In this document: positions 10,120 through 20,980 of the stretch, piece after piece
Numbering within the stretch: the stretch's first letter is position 1
Layout of the letters: each line of letters begins with the position of its first letter
Assembly: GCA_018296165.2 (NCBI GenBank)
Contig: JACKQL020000089.1
Location: 1-64,000, forward strand
Source: Termitomyces sp. T153
Taxonomy: Eukaryota > Basidiomycota > Agaricomycetes > Agaricales > Lyophyllaceae
Length of the DNA: 64,000 nt
Direction: 5' to 3'
Program-made: the position numbers and the translations under genes
The notes under the pieces: model-generated
Database searches by the model: none
Seen by the model: only the letters and a program-made list of their open reading frames with translations
What the model was told of the DNA's origin: nothing

Positions 10120-11168
10120 TGATGTGCTCCTATGCCGCCTAGTGCCGTGCAGGAAACCTAACACTTGTCACTAGATAGGATAGCTGGCAGTAGGAAGTTA
10201 ATAATTGAGGGCGAGTCAGTAACCGTCCCAGAGAACTAGAGCGAAAGTGGTGGCAAGGAGGTGAAGTCGAAAAGAATCGCTACTGCTAACGATAGTCGCA
10301 GCGAAACTGAAACGGGGGCGGGGCGAATAAAGGAGGGAGATGGCGGTAAGAGTAAAACTAAGATCGACGGACGAACGTAAACTTATCGCTAGCCGCAATT
10401 GCTAGCGTCACTAAATGGAAATAACGCTAATAGGCACCCGTAATCGGTACCACACTAAGTCGAGGTCGAGGTTGAAGAGGTTTGTTGCGAACCCAAAGTC
10501 GAAGACGAGATAAGGGAAAGGGGTGAGGCGAATGGAATCTTTAAGCTAGTAGCTTATAGATGGAGGAGTAATACGATGGTGATGTGTTGATGAAATTCGA
10601 TGGTCGGGTGTCTATATACAGGCAGTATTTATACACTCTCGAAGTATAGTAAGGGAAGGTAAGCAATTAAGCGCCACTAGCGGCGGCGTCTGCCACTGTG
10701 TTTAGGTTGCGTGCCAGGCGTCAGTCCGTAACTAAGTAAAAGGTCATAGGGGAGGCCTTGGCGACGACTAATTGCTAATAAGAACCAAAAAGAGAACGAG
10801 TCCGATGTCAATACCTGAAGTAAGAACGCCGTTCAGGGATGTTGGTAAGCTCGACAAGTGGAATGATAGTAAAAAGGTACGCGTCTGGTAATATGTCCAT
10901 ATATAGTCAAGGAACGCCGTTTTGTCGCCAGGATCGCTAAGGTCGCTAATAATCGTCGCCAAGAGGGTCTAGGCCTTGATGGTCTAGGCCCACGTTCCAG
11001 GCTTCGCGTGATGTTCCCCGTGATCAATAAGTCTCGTGGTCACTAGAGTCTTGTGCTTCGGTCCCATCTTAGGGCTAAGTCCCGTGCGCTGAGTGTTGTG
11101 ACTTGTGTCAAATTCGAAGTAGTCAGCTGCCGCCGAAAAAGGTGCTCAGCGATAACTGGGGCTCATCA
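10120..11168 (-). repeat. 5' LTR of element A
   Basis: This LTR is 1,049 bp, with ends TGATGTGCTCC and GGGGCTCATCA that are inverted repeats of each other. It carries the promoter for gag-pol transcription on the minus strand. It is almost identical to the left copy. The flank after 11,168 reads AGATA, and the matching target duplication would be outside the window. Confidence 0.93.
10626..10634 (-). promoter_or_regulatory. Candidate TATA box in the 5' LTR of element A
   Basis: The minus strand reads GTATAAATA about the middle of the LTR, with a second TATATAG-like word next to it. It is the best match to a core promoter in the LTR and is duplicated at 505-513 in the 3' LTR. This assignment rests on sequence alone. 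Confidence 0.45.
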
Positions 11169-12523
11169 AGATACTGTCCCAACTCCTGGTTTACATGCTC
11201 CATCTGGCCATTGGACTGTGGATGGTAGACAGTGGTGGTGTGGAGCTTCACTCTGAGCAGTTGGTAGAGCTTGCAGGTGAACTCCGCCACAAATTGCAGT
11301 TCCTGATCTGAGACATAGGCATTGGAGAGGCCGTGGAGCTTCCAGACATTGCTTCAGTACGGGTTTGTAGTGCTCATGGCAGAGCAGGTGGTGTGGGTTG
11401 GAATGAAGTGTGCTCTCTTGCCATACAGGTCCACCACCACTATAATCATATCATAACCATGGGCATCAGGCAGCTCTACAATGAAATCCACAGATGCTAT
11501 GCTCCATTGTTCTGCAGGCACTGGTAGTGGGTGTAACTGTTCATAGGGGAGTCAGCATTGGGGCTTGGTATAGAGGCAGAGATTGCAGGTAATAGTGTAG
11601 GACCCAATGTACTGGGACATCTGGGGCCACCAGTAGTTCCATAATACTAACTCCAGTGTCTTTGACTGCCTGGGGTGCCTGCAATGTGGGAGTTGTGGTG
11701 TTGCTCCACAATCCTCTGACAGAGCTCCAGAATGTTGGGGATGTAGATATAGTCTCAGAAGGTCAGGATTCCATCTTGGAGGGCCCAATCATCAGCATAG
11801 ACTGCCTGAACACCAGTAGCATGCCCTGACTTCAGTGTCTGAGTGGCCTGCACCACAAGCTCCTCCTGTCAACTGTTTTTATTACTCTGTCAGATGTTCC
11901 AGAGAATGTCTGCCTCTGCTCCATTGACAACTAGGCCCTCCATGACTCTGATCATGAATAATTTGGAGCAGAGGAGCATAATGTTATTGTTATCCCCTTC
12001 CTCCATTCCATGGTCTGCCCTCTAAGACAGGGCATCTGGTTTTCCCATGCTCCAGCCAGGCTTGTGGTGCAAGGAGAAGTCAAAGTTGGCAAGGTAGAGG
12101 GACCATTGGGCCTGCCAGCAATTGAGCTTCTTGGCTGTCCAGAAGTATTCAAGGTTCTTATGATTTGTCCAGACTTTGAACTTGTGCTGCGTGCCTTCCA
12201 GGAAGTGCTGCCACTCCTCAAACAACTAGATGATGGCCAACATCTCGTTGTCATGGATCTTGTAGTTCTGCTCCACCACATTCAGGCCTTTGGAGTAAAA
12301 GGCCACTGGGTGCCACTTCCCATCCTCTAGAAATTGCTGTGAGAGCATCACCCCAGTGGCAAAGTCAGAGCTGTTGGCCTCTATGCAGAAGGGAGAGTTG
12401 TTGTCCAGGAAGAGGAGGACAGGTCTGGAGGTCATGGCATGCTTGAGAGTATTGAAGGCCATCTGCTCTGGAGGTCCCCAGCTCCACATAACATGTTTTT
12501 CTATGAGGTTGAACAGCAGGCGG
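11169..12523 (-). pseudogene. B1 pol 3' part: RNase H and integrase remnants
   Basis: On the minus strand, 12,010-12,573 encodes RNase H-like sequence (CIEANSSDFATG, GKWHPVAFYSK). The integrase zinc-finger region lies at 11,552-11,788, and core integrase ends with YHPQSNGQMEHVNQE just before 11,169. Element A therefore entered immediately after the catalytic Glu segment, before the GPY/F and chromodomain parts. Frames are broken repeatedly, so no product is expected. Confidence 0.85.
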
Positions 12524-13618
12524 TGATGAGCCCCAGTTATTGCTGAGCACCATTTTTGGCATTCTTTTGGCATTGTGGACTTAGCGGCAGCTGACTACTT
12601 TGTATTTGACACAAGTCACAACACTCAGCACATGGGACCGAGCCCGAGGGTTAGACCAAAGCACGAGACCCTAGCGACCACGAGGCTTATCAAGCACAAG
12701 AAATATCACATGGAGTCTGGAGCTTGGGCCTAGATCATCAAGGCCTAGACTCCCTAGCAACAACTATTAGCGACCCTAGCGATCCTGGCAAACAAAATGA
12801 CATTCTTCTATCATATATGGACAAATTATCAGACACATACCTTTTTACTATCATTTTGTTTGCCGAGCTTACCAACATACTTGAACGGCATCTACACTTC
12901 AGGTGTTGACATCGGACTCTTTTCTTGTTTTGGTTTTTGTTAGCAATTAAGCGTTACCAAGACTTCGCCTAGGATTTTTCATTTAGTTACAAACTGACAC
13001 CTTGTATGTACCATAAGCACAGTGACAGACGCCATTGCTTGTAGTATTTATTTGTTTACTTTCACATACTATACTTCAAAACGTATAAATACTGATTGTA
13101 CATAGACACTAGACACACACACGTACCCACGGAGAAGAGAACAGAGAACCCCCTTCGAAGTCGACTAGCTGCTCTCTCTCTAAGCCTACCAGCTTGAGAT
13201 TACACTTTGCCTTTCTTTCCCTTATCCTGTCTTTGACTCCGGCTTAGCGACGAGCCTCCTTGACTTCAACTTCGACTTAGTTTAGTACCAACTGCAGGTG
13301 CCTATTTACGTTAATTCGACTTAGCGACGCTAGCGACTTCAGCTAGTAACTAGATAGCATTCGTCCCCTAGTTCCCCTCCTTCCTTTACCATCTTCTCTT
13401 TCCCTACTCTTCTCACCACCGTTACAATGACCTCAGCTGGCAATAGCGCCTTCTTTCTACTTTACCCCACATCACAACTTTTGCTCTAGTTCTCTGGGAT
13501 GGTTACTGACTCGCCCTCAACTATTAAATTCCTACTGCCAGCTACCCTATCTAGTGACTAGTGTCAGGTCCTCTCTTTAGGTTTCCTGCACGGCACTAGG
13601 CGGCATAGGAGCGCATCA
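12524..13618 (+). repeat. Old solo LTR of the element A family, inverted relative to A
   Basis: The sequence from TGATGAGCCCC to GCGCATCA is the reverse complement of the element A LTR along its whole length, with many substitutions and small indels. No internal element sequence accompanies it, so it is a solo LTR. It interrupts B1 pol between sequence for HHAC and for LLFNL of the RT/RNase H connection. I see no convincing 5-base target duplication. It keeps six TAGCGA words, all in the element-sense direction. Confidence 0.88.
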
Positions 13619-14595
13619 GCAAGCATGATGTGAGAAGTCCTGGATGAATCTCTGGTAGAAGTTTGCAAAACCAAGGAATGCCTGTACCTCCTTCTTGTTC
13701 CAGAGCTCCAGCCACTCCACTACACCTGCTACCTTCACTGGGTCCATCTCTACAGTTCTGTGGAAGATGATCAGGCCAAGGTACTCAATCCAGGTTTGTT
13801 TGAACTTGCACTTCTCTGGCTTGAGGTGGCTTGAGGTAGAGCTGGTGCCAGTGGAGGTGTTCTAGAACAAGACAAGTGATCCAATGGTGTTCCTCCAGTG
13901 TTTTGGTATAGATGAGGATGTCATTGAGGTACATGCACACTATACCCTCTGCAACTAGGTCCCAGAAGATGTTGTCCATCATGGTCTGGAAGGTGGCTGG
14001 GCCATTGGTGAGACCAAAGAACATAATGCTTGAACAATCTCTGGTTGGTTGGGAAGGCCACCTTCTACTCATCTCCCTCCTGAATGCACACATTGTTATA
14101 ACCCCACCAAACATCCAGTTTAGTGAAGTATTGCATGCCCTGGAGGTTGTTGATGAGCTTGGAGATGAGGGGGAGAGGGTAGCAATTCTTCATTGTCATG
14201 GCATTGAACACCCAATAGTCCTGTACCAGTTTGAGGGAGTCATCCTTCTTTTTGATGAAGAAGACCAGAGAAGCCATTGGGGATTTGGATGGAAGGGTAC
14301 AACCAGAGTCCAAGTTCTCCTGGAGGAAGGCATCAAGCTTGTCCTGCTCTCTGGGCATGAGAGGGTAGACCTTACAGCTGGAGAGTGCTGAGTTGGGCAG
14401 CAGTTCAATGGTGTGGTCCCACCTCTTGCACTCTAGAAGCAAGTCAAAGGAGGCCTTGGAGAACACATCCTCAAATGCATGCAAGTAGGAGAGTACTACA
14501 TCCTGGAACTCTTGAGGCATGGCATTGGTAGCAAAGGCCTGGGCCAGCCGCTGGGATGTAGTCTGGCTAGCCCTGATCTCCACAATGGAGGGCAA
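13619..14595 (-). pseudogene. B1 reverse transcriptase remnant
   Basis: The minus strand encodes RT from [10 protein letters not shown] through MFFGLTNGPATFQ to the active site and FLGFANFYQRFI. The active site reads YLND instead of YLDD (13,920-13,928), because CTC-GAT has become CTC-AAT, a CpG to CpA change. In-frame stops and a frameshift near 13,830 are present. It is the closest relative of the B2 RT in the same window. Confidence 0.88.
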
Positions 14596-14919
14596 CAGGT
14601 GGACAGTGGTAACATAAATTCAATCCCTTGCCTCTATTGCTTCATCTGGGAGCTCTGGTTCACATATACTACCAAACTCCCCTCCATGCTCCTCTGGGGC
14701 TCTGCCATTGCTCTGATCATCCTTGTAGAGGGCCTCCCTATGGGAGAATGCCAGAAGCAGGGGGTGCAGGAGGTCTAGATTAGCAAAGGGGAGAGGGCCA
14801 GTGCAATATGCTCAGATGGCTGCATGCTCTCAGACTTGAGTCCAATGCTCCACCCTGGCCTCTATGGTGCAGGTGGAGCACTTCCTGGAGCATCTACTCA
14901 TGATCACCTCTCCTTTAGT

Positions 14920-15288
14920 TCAATTGACCTTGGAGTTATGCTCTTGGAGCCATGTGAACCTGAGGATCATGTCTTGCCTTCCCAAGCTGGTAACAGCAAA
15001 TACAGCATGCTTTGCATGGTTCCAATAGCAGAGAACCAGATCAACCATGGAGCTAATTGCACCAGCTTCATTGGGCATTTTGTTGATGTTGTAAACAGGA
15101 ATGGGCTTGGGAAGGGGCTGCATGGTCAGGCCATGGCATTTGACAAACTCCAAGTCCAGGAAAAGTCCTGTTGCTCCACTGTCCAGGAGAGCTGCGACTC
15201 CACAGTTTTGCTGTGTCATCTTGATCTCCACATTGAGGTGCAAGGAATGGGCTGATGAGCCAGAGGCCATCACATACTGTTGGAACAT
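14920..15288 (-). pseudogene. B1 retropepsin remnant
   Basis: The minus-strand frame contains LLDSGATG, the aspartic protease active site of Ty3/Gypsy elements, near 15,170. It continues through LDLEFVKCHGL and a conserved GRQDMIL block toward RT. It is separated from gag and RT frames by stops that also occur at the same places in B2 and B3. Confidence 0.85.
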
Positions 15289-15489
15289 TTGGCATGCTCA
15301 AGCAGGGCTGCACTATTAGACCTTTGGAAGTGTCAGAGAGCTTGGCAAGGGCTCCGGAGTTAGTGTTTGTATATCTGGAAGGGGGCTTTGAGGTTCTTCT
15401 GTCTCAGAATGAAGGGCATTGGAAAAGGCAGTTTCATTTTCATTTGACAGACAAGAGAACCTGTTAGCACCTAGCATAGAGGTGTACAC

Positions 15490-16640
15490 CTCATCTGTTG
15501 CTCAACTAGAAATCCCCCTCTAGCTTCAGAGGTGAGGTGCTCATGTTGGCTTCCTCTGGGGTCAACTCCAATGAGGGCTCATCTAGCAACAGAGCTCCAG
15601 CAGTGTTTTTTGTGGCCAGGAGCTGCAGGAAAAGTTCCTCCTGCTCTGCTGCACAAAGATAGTGGACCTCTAGGCCCAGGGAACAGTGCTGTGCAAAGTG
15701 CCCAGGCTTCTTGCATCTCTAGCATAATTGCAGGGCTATGTGGAGTTGTCAGGCCACATTCACATCTATGGGGATCCCCGGGAGTAGGAAACGAGTGGTG
15801 GGGGCAGCTGGAGCAAGGGCCAGTGCTGGGTGAGTAGGTGTGGGGTGGCAGAAGCTGCTGACTGGAGCAGGGTGCATTGTGGAATGGGGGTGGCAGAGCT
15901 CCCTCCATATCTCCATGAGCTGCCACTGGTCCCAGGCCACCTCATACCACAACACAATCTTTTCATTGTCAGGGTGACCCTCCACCAGGTTGTCAATGCA
16001 TTCCACCAAGGTGGGGTGCAAGCCATCCCAGAAGGTGAGGCACAGCTGGAGGCCATTGGGGTAGGCAGCCTGTTTGACCAGGGCTCGGAATGAGTTGATG
16101 TACTCATCCAACATATGCTTCCCTTGTCCATACTGCTCCTTGTCACACAGTGTCAGTGCCATGGTCTTGGCAGGGTTCAACAGAAAAAACTCTGCACAAA
16201 AGTCCTTCTCAAAGGCAGCCCAGTCCAGGAAGCTCCCCACACCTCTGAGATGACAGAAAACTCGCAGTGTGTAGGTGGAGGCACATCCAGTCTTCATGTA
16301 TGACAGCACTCAGGCTATTTTCAACGCATCGGAGTCAAAAGTGTCCCTACTGAGGTGGATGTAGGTGAGGCAGGACTGTAGGAATTGCTCCCCACCAGAG
16401 CGAGTGCCATTGTATGCATCTGGCAGTGCTGGTTGAGGAATCCATGGCTGCAGAGTCACTGGAGCCGCCAGAGCAGGTGCTATGGCAGGCAGAGCTGGTT
16501 TCTTGGCTGCGGGAGGAGCAGAGTTAGGGCTTAGGCATTCTAGCAATGCCTGAAGGGACTGGGAGATAAGATCCATTGTCTGATGGAGGGTAGAGAGTTC
16601 AGTCATATGGTGGGTGAGAGATGATTGCATTAATTGCACC
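15490..16640 (-). pseudogene. B1 gag remnant
   Basis: The minus strand carries a coiled N-terminal segment (LTHHMTELSTLHQTMDLIS), a capsid-like domain (FLDWAAFEKDFCAEFF; GLHPTLVECIDNL) and a zinc knuckle KKPGHFAQHC near 15,690-15,740. A stop sits inside the knuckle. The frame shifts at about 16,309 between the two main halves. It is homologous to gag of B2 (21,987-23,067) and B3 (about 39,167-40,230). Confidence 0.82.
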
Positions 16641-16820
16641 TGGGTTTTTAGGTGGAGCAGGTGAGTCCAGGCTTTATCCTGTGGGGCTGAGGCCTCTGAG
16701 GGTGTGTCTGGGTCAGCAAGCTAAGACATAGAACTCTGTAATGCTTAATCCTGGTAGAGAAGTGACAGATAGCAGCTCGCAGGTTCCTTGCAGCTATGTG
16801 AGGCTTCTGGGCCAGTTTTA

Positions 16821-16835
16821 GGAGACTTGTTCTGC
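16821..16835 (-). other. B1 primer-binding site, self-complementary type
   Basis: The minus strand reads GCAGAACAAGTCTCC immediately after the LTR. It does not start with TGG. Its segment AGAACAAGTCT is the exact complement of AGACTTGTTCT inside the same LTR (16,898-16,908), as in Tf1/sushi-type elements that prime from the 5' end of their own RNA. Confidence 0.6.
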
Positions 16836-17140
16836 TGTAAGCGCAACCTCCAGAGCAATAGAACAGAGTCATGCAGCTAGCAGAGGGGAATCCAAAGAGA
16901 ACAAGTCTAAGGATCCCCACTGCTTGGCACAGCGCATCAGCAGGTGATGGAGGTGTGGGAACTACTGTATAGGTGACTGGAGCTACTCCTAGCCCTAGGG
17001 CAATGGTTGCTGAAGTAATATGGAGAACTCCGGAGTTCTCTGGAGTTCTCCAGGGTTCTGGAAAGAGCTCCAGAGACATCAAACAAGCTGCAGAGGTGCT
17101 GGAACCAGTCATGGAGGTTGGAAATGGAAGTCCCCTGACA
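16836..17140 (-). repeat. B1 5' LTR
   Basis: The LTR is about 305 bp, beginning (minus strand) TGTCAGGGGACTTCC and ending GCGCTTACA. It matches the B3 LTR at 40,457-40,824 along most of its length and the B2 LTRs near its ends and around the AGACTTGTTCT block. Confidence 0.8.
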
Positions 17141-17425
17141 TGAACCACCAGCCAATGTCCAGTCTGCTGAATGGACATCCAATCCAGTAGGTCATCTGAT
17201 CTGGTAGGCCATCTATGGACATTCTTCAATTGGTGCAAGACAATTTAATGAAGAGACAGACAGTTTTTTGACACAGAGAGAGACAGACCTTCCCACCTGG
17301 CCTTCATCCACTCCAGCAGGCAGATGCTGACTCTGGTCCATTCTCTATGAGAGTTTTTTGTGTGGGTGAAAGATCATGTGATTTAGTGTTTGACAAAAAT
17401 TGAATCTAACAAATGGGCCTACAAA
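17141..17425. other. No gene seen between B1 and the repeat gene
   Basis: This is CpG-poor, AT-moderate sequence directly after the B1 LTR. It contains GA-rich tracts (17,255-17,285) but no protein similarity that I recognise. It is probably the 5' flank of the decayed gene that follows. Confidence 0.5.
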
Positions 17426-19420
17426 ATGTCCTTGTCCCATGAGCCCATACCCAATGTCTGCCAGGTGCCAGAACCAATATTTTCTCCAAGAAAAAGACAA
17501 ACAGAACCACTCTTCACTGCTGATGAGAGGGCAATTTTTGAACCATATAAGGAAATCTACTAGCAAGAGCCAAATTATCAGGCTAGAACCACCATCTTAG
17601 AAGATAAAATCCTCACTGATATTTTCAACTACTGGGCTAGTAAGGGAACAGCACCAGAAACTGGAGAAGAGTGGGCAGAGGAAATCAAGGTGAGTCCCCA
17701 TTCACATTTGCTAAATCCAGACTTCTAATGCCTTCTGGTAGAAAGTTGGAAACTACATAAAAAAATCCTGGAGACTATATAACCAACATAAAGATCCAAG
17801 GGCACTCATGCAAATTTCTAGTAGGAATGTGGTGCAGAAAACAATGTTAAAGGAAATCAATCAGGAGATAAAAAACTTGCTGGGTGTTGAGAATCTTGAC
17901 AGCTCATGACTTGAGGCATTTTCACAGTACAATGTGACTGTGAAAAATGTTATGAATTGGCTGAGTCCAGAGGAGGAAAACTACTTATGGAGGATAGCTG
18001 CTCAGTGGAGTGAGAAAGGAAATCTGCCAGATATTCAGTGCAAGTGAGTAGTCTCATATTGCTCTTCAACCCACTGGCTGTCTGCTATCTGGTGCCCACT
18101 GTCCAATCCTCACTTCTGTCCAATGTAGAGCTGTCAGTCTCCCATCTGCTCTGGCCTCCAGTATCTGCTATCTGTCTCATGATCTGTTCTGATGTTTTTT
18201 TTAGAAAGGCAGACAAACATGGTTTGAAATGGGTTGATGATGCAGACATCCTTTGTTTTAAGGAGACGGGCATATTGAGCTGGACTGTTGTAGGATGGAT
18301 GGCCAAAAGAAGCATGACTCTTAGGGTGTAGGTGCATGTTATGCTAGATTTGAATTTATTTTTAACCATGTTGTACTTGTAAACATGGCAATATGTCTCA
18401 CTTGACACAGACCAACTGGTATTCATTTGAAAATATGTTTTCTGACCTTGTAGGTGACTTCAAACAATAGATGGTGGACTACATGTCTGCTCTCCTAAGC
18501 ACACATAGAGCAACAAATAAAACCTTGCAACAGGACACTACTCCTTCTGTTTTGATCCATCCCAATCTCACTCTTGAGCAAGACAGTTATGGTTTCCCAA
18601 TACTACCACCTCCACATAGCAACATGGTCCAAACCCAGCCAGAACTGGAAATGCTTGTCCAAGACTACTTGAACAGTCATTATAGTAAATTAGTTGTCCT
18701 GGGTCTTTGAATCTTTCTCACTGGAAAATCCTCAGAAATTGCCTCAGGCTTCCGTTACAAATTGGCTCCATACAATGCTGTGTAGTTGAATTGTACCAAA
18801 TTCATCAGTTCAAGATATCTTCCTAAATCACTGGAATTCAAGGATCCCCACAATCTCAGTTGGTCAGAGCTGTTGCACCTTCTGAAATTCTGGAGAGATT
18901 ATCAGGAAGAACATGTATCCAGTGATACCTTCTGGTGGAAGGTTTATGTCAACAAGAATAGGACAGGGTTCCTGTTGAGTATAGTACTTGTGCTGACTAT
19001 GAAAAGAGGGCTGCTGCTGCTGCATCACATAAGGCAGCTCAAAAGAAAGGAGAACATCAGAGGAAACAAAAGCATGTTGGGTCATCCAGTGGTGATATGG
19101 CAGGAAATTCTCTGGTGGAAAATTTAGCATGGTAGGCCCCCCAGATCTGGCTGGCAAACCCACTGGCACTCTTGGCATTTCAGGTGAACCCAATCCATCT
19201 AGCAAACCTGGTATTTTAAGCCAACCAGATCTGTCAGGCAATCTGGCCAGCAATGCCAGTGCTATAGAGCCAGATCTGCCTGGCAGACCCAGCACCACAC
19301 CCATGTCCAATCTCCAAATAAGTCTTGAGATCATCAACAATCTCACTATACAACAGCTATAGCAAAGAGGATGGAATAACCTATTAACTCCAATCAATGG
19401 CCCAGCAGATGAGTCTTCTT
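17426..19420 (+). pseudogene. Decayed multi-exon gene of a repetitive Agaricomycete-type protein, function unknown
   Basis: Open segments at 17,426-17,690, about 17,735-18,045, 18,471-18,710, 18,786-18,975 and 19,129-19,362 read in order like exons of one gene. They are separated by short GT-AG-like gaps. Recognisable pieces are ADERAIFEPY, ILTDIFNYWASKG, YGFPILPPP, LVQDYLNSHYSK and LSWSELLHLLKFWRDYQ. The last segment repeats short DLPGRP/DLAGKP-like units. Stops (for example TAG near 17,561) and frame breaks show it is dead. From memory the layout resembles multicopy hypothetical proteins of mushroom genomes; I cannot assign a function. Confidence 0.5.
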
Positions 19421-19999
19421 GTTATGCAGTTCCTAGATCTGTTCTTGAAATTCTCAACTAGTAAGAGGACACATAAAACAGAAACAGAGAAAACTCCATC
19501 TTATCAACTGGCATGTCAGAAGTACAAGGCATCACCTGACCTGCTACCAATCATCTCAAAGTGACAAAGGGAATCATGCAGCTTGACAAACTGCTGCTAC
19601 CCAGGCTGCATATTCAGCTCCTCAAGGCCCTGCATGGACAAGTATTCTACAGGGATCAAATCATTGTCATCATCCTGTATCTGTACAATCTCAAGCAGAG
19701 AGAATGAAAGAGGATGCAGCTTGTTACATCCAGGGATCTACAACTCCAACAAGAAGTAGTACTTGTAACAAATCTGCTCAAACAGCCTGGCATCATTGAC
19801 AGACTGCATATTCTGGCAGGTTTCATTTTCCATTGCTCCTGATGGATATATCCAGCACTAATTCCAGTAGGACTTTCCAATGGTGCAGCCTGTCTGCTTG
19901 TAGCATATTGTTATTCCAGAAATGCTTGATAGCTCCAATAAAGTTCATTACCTTTGCAGGTGTTAAACAAAAATAAAAAAAATTGGCATGGAACATGAT
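19421..19999. other. No gene seen
   Basis: This is low-CpG sequence between the decayed gene and the tRNA-like array. Short open frames occur on both strands but none has a recognisable motif or consistent exon structure. Confidence 0.45.
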
Positions 20000-20980
20000 A
20001 GACAATGCAAGGACAGGGGATCAAACCCAAAACCTGCTGGTACAGAAAGCTTCAAAGCTTCAATGGGAATTCCATTACACCATAGGAGGTGTTATACACA
20101 TGCAATTGAAAATGATTGCTTGTCAAAAAATTTGCACCATATTGTGCATGGACATTGCCAGCTACAGTAGTCAAACCTGCAACCAACACAATACATTGAT
20201 CAGACTGATGGAAGATTTCAAAGTTTGTAAGCCATTTCCACTAGACCATAGATGTTTGATGAAAAGGTGTCATGGAATATGATTGATAATACAAACACTG
20301 GGGGTTGAACCCAGAGGTCATGGGGGATGGAAGGCTGACAAGCTTAAAATGCAATTCCACTACAGCAGAGAACTGTGTTTGTTTCAGTGAGAATGCAGTA
20401 TGAGATGTGTGATTTGAAAGTACAAAGTGTCAATGCAGTACCAAGGTCAAAAATACAAACAAGGTAGTAATATTGGCAGTTACAGGAGTTGAACATGCAG
20501 CTGCCACATAAGATTGATACAAAGTTACAACACAGTACCAATACACTATGTTTCTGTTGTAATCCTGTCATATTTATTACACCATAAACAAAAATGTCAT
20601 GTGCTTCCTTTATCAAGAATGCAAAAACCATATTCCACAATGATTATTGCCAACTGCAGGAGTTGAATCTGTGGCTGCCACATGGGGTAGACCACATTTC
20701 CATTGTAATAGCATTGTATTCTAGGCATCCTGTTCAATGAAACAACTTGCACATGTTCAACAAAAGGTTAAAAAACAAACAAGGTTGTGACCTATTGCTA
20801 GTTACAGGAGTCAAACCTGCAGCTGCCACATGAAATTGATACAAAGTAACAATGCAGTACCAATAGACCACATTGCCAGTGTATTTCTATCATATTCATG
20901 CAACCACAAATGAGTTACTGTACCTACAGAAGTCAAAAAATTCCAAAGAACATTTCATCAGGAGCCAAACCTACAATTTC
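20000..20980 (-). repeat. Tandem array of about seven tRNA-like (SINE-like) units
   Basis: Seven B-box-like words occur on the minus strand with plus-strand starts near 20,017, 20,167, 20,302, 20,484, 20,658, 20,806 and 20,960, spaced 135-180 bases apart. Several are preceded at tRNA-like distance by an A box. TGGTGTAATGG (20,073-20,083) and TGGTCTAGTGG (20,238-20,248) both fit TRGYNNARNGG. In every B box the expected GTTCGA core reads GTTCAA, ATTCAA or GTTTGA/GTTTGG, so the CpG has been lost each time. I infer an old tandem array of a tRNA-derived repeat; transcription is unlikely now. Confidence 0.6.

Larger units (their letters stand above)
1..11168 (-). mobile_element. Element A: intact Ty3/Gypsy-type LTR retrotransposon with an antisense accessory gene
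   Basis: Two direct copies of a 1.05-kb sequence bound the element. They start TGATG and end CATCA; the first two bases of the left copy lie outside the window. Reading the minus strand from right to left the order is 5' LTR (10,120-11,168), primer-binding site, gag-protease, RT-RNase H-integrase, an accessory gene on the opposite strand, polypurine tract, and 3' LTR (1-1,049). All reading frames are open and the RT and integrase catalytic residues are present. The two LTRs differ, as far as I can see by eye, by a 2-base indel in an A run near 665 and one substitution near 699, so insertion is recent. It lies inside the integrase region of chromovirus B1. The left target duplication is out of view. 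It is probably capable of moving, or was until recently. Confidence 0.93.
11169..17140 (-). mobile_element. Chromovirus B1 (Ty3/Gypsy), decayed and interrupted
   Basis: The minus strand encodes, from right to left, LTR (16,836-17,140), PBS, gag, protease, RT, RNase H and integrase. It is cut at 11,168 by element A and at 12,524-13,618 by an inverted solo LTR of the A family. Its protein order and sequence match the plus-strand copy B2 at 21,224-28,207. Many stops and frameshifts are present, and CpG is almost absent (one CpG in 14,041-14,640). Confidence 0.9.

Noticed and set aside
12519..13623. Target-site duplication around the inverted solo LTR
   Set aside because: The 5 bases on the two sides (GGCGG and GCAAG) do not match, so I do not claim one.
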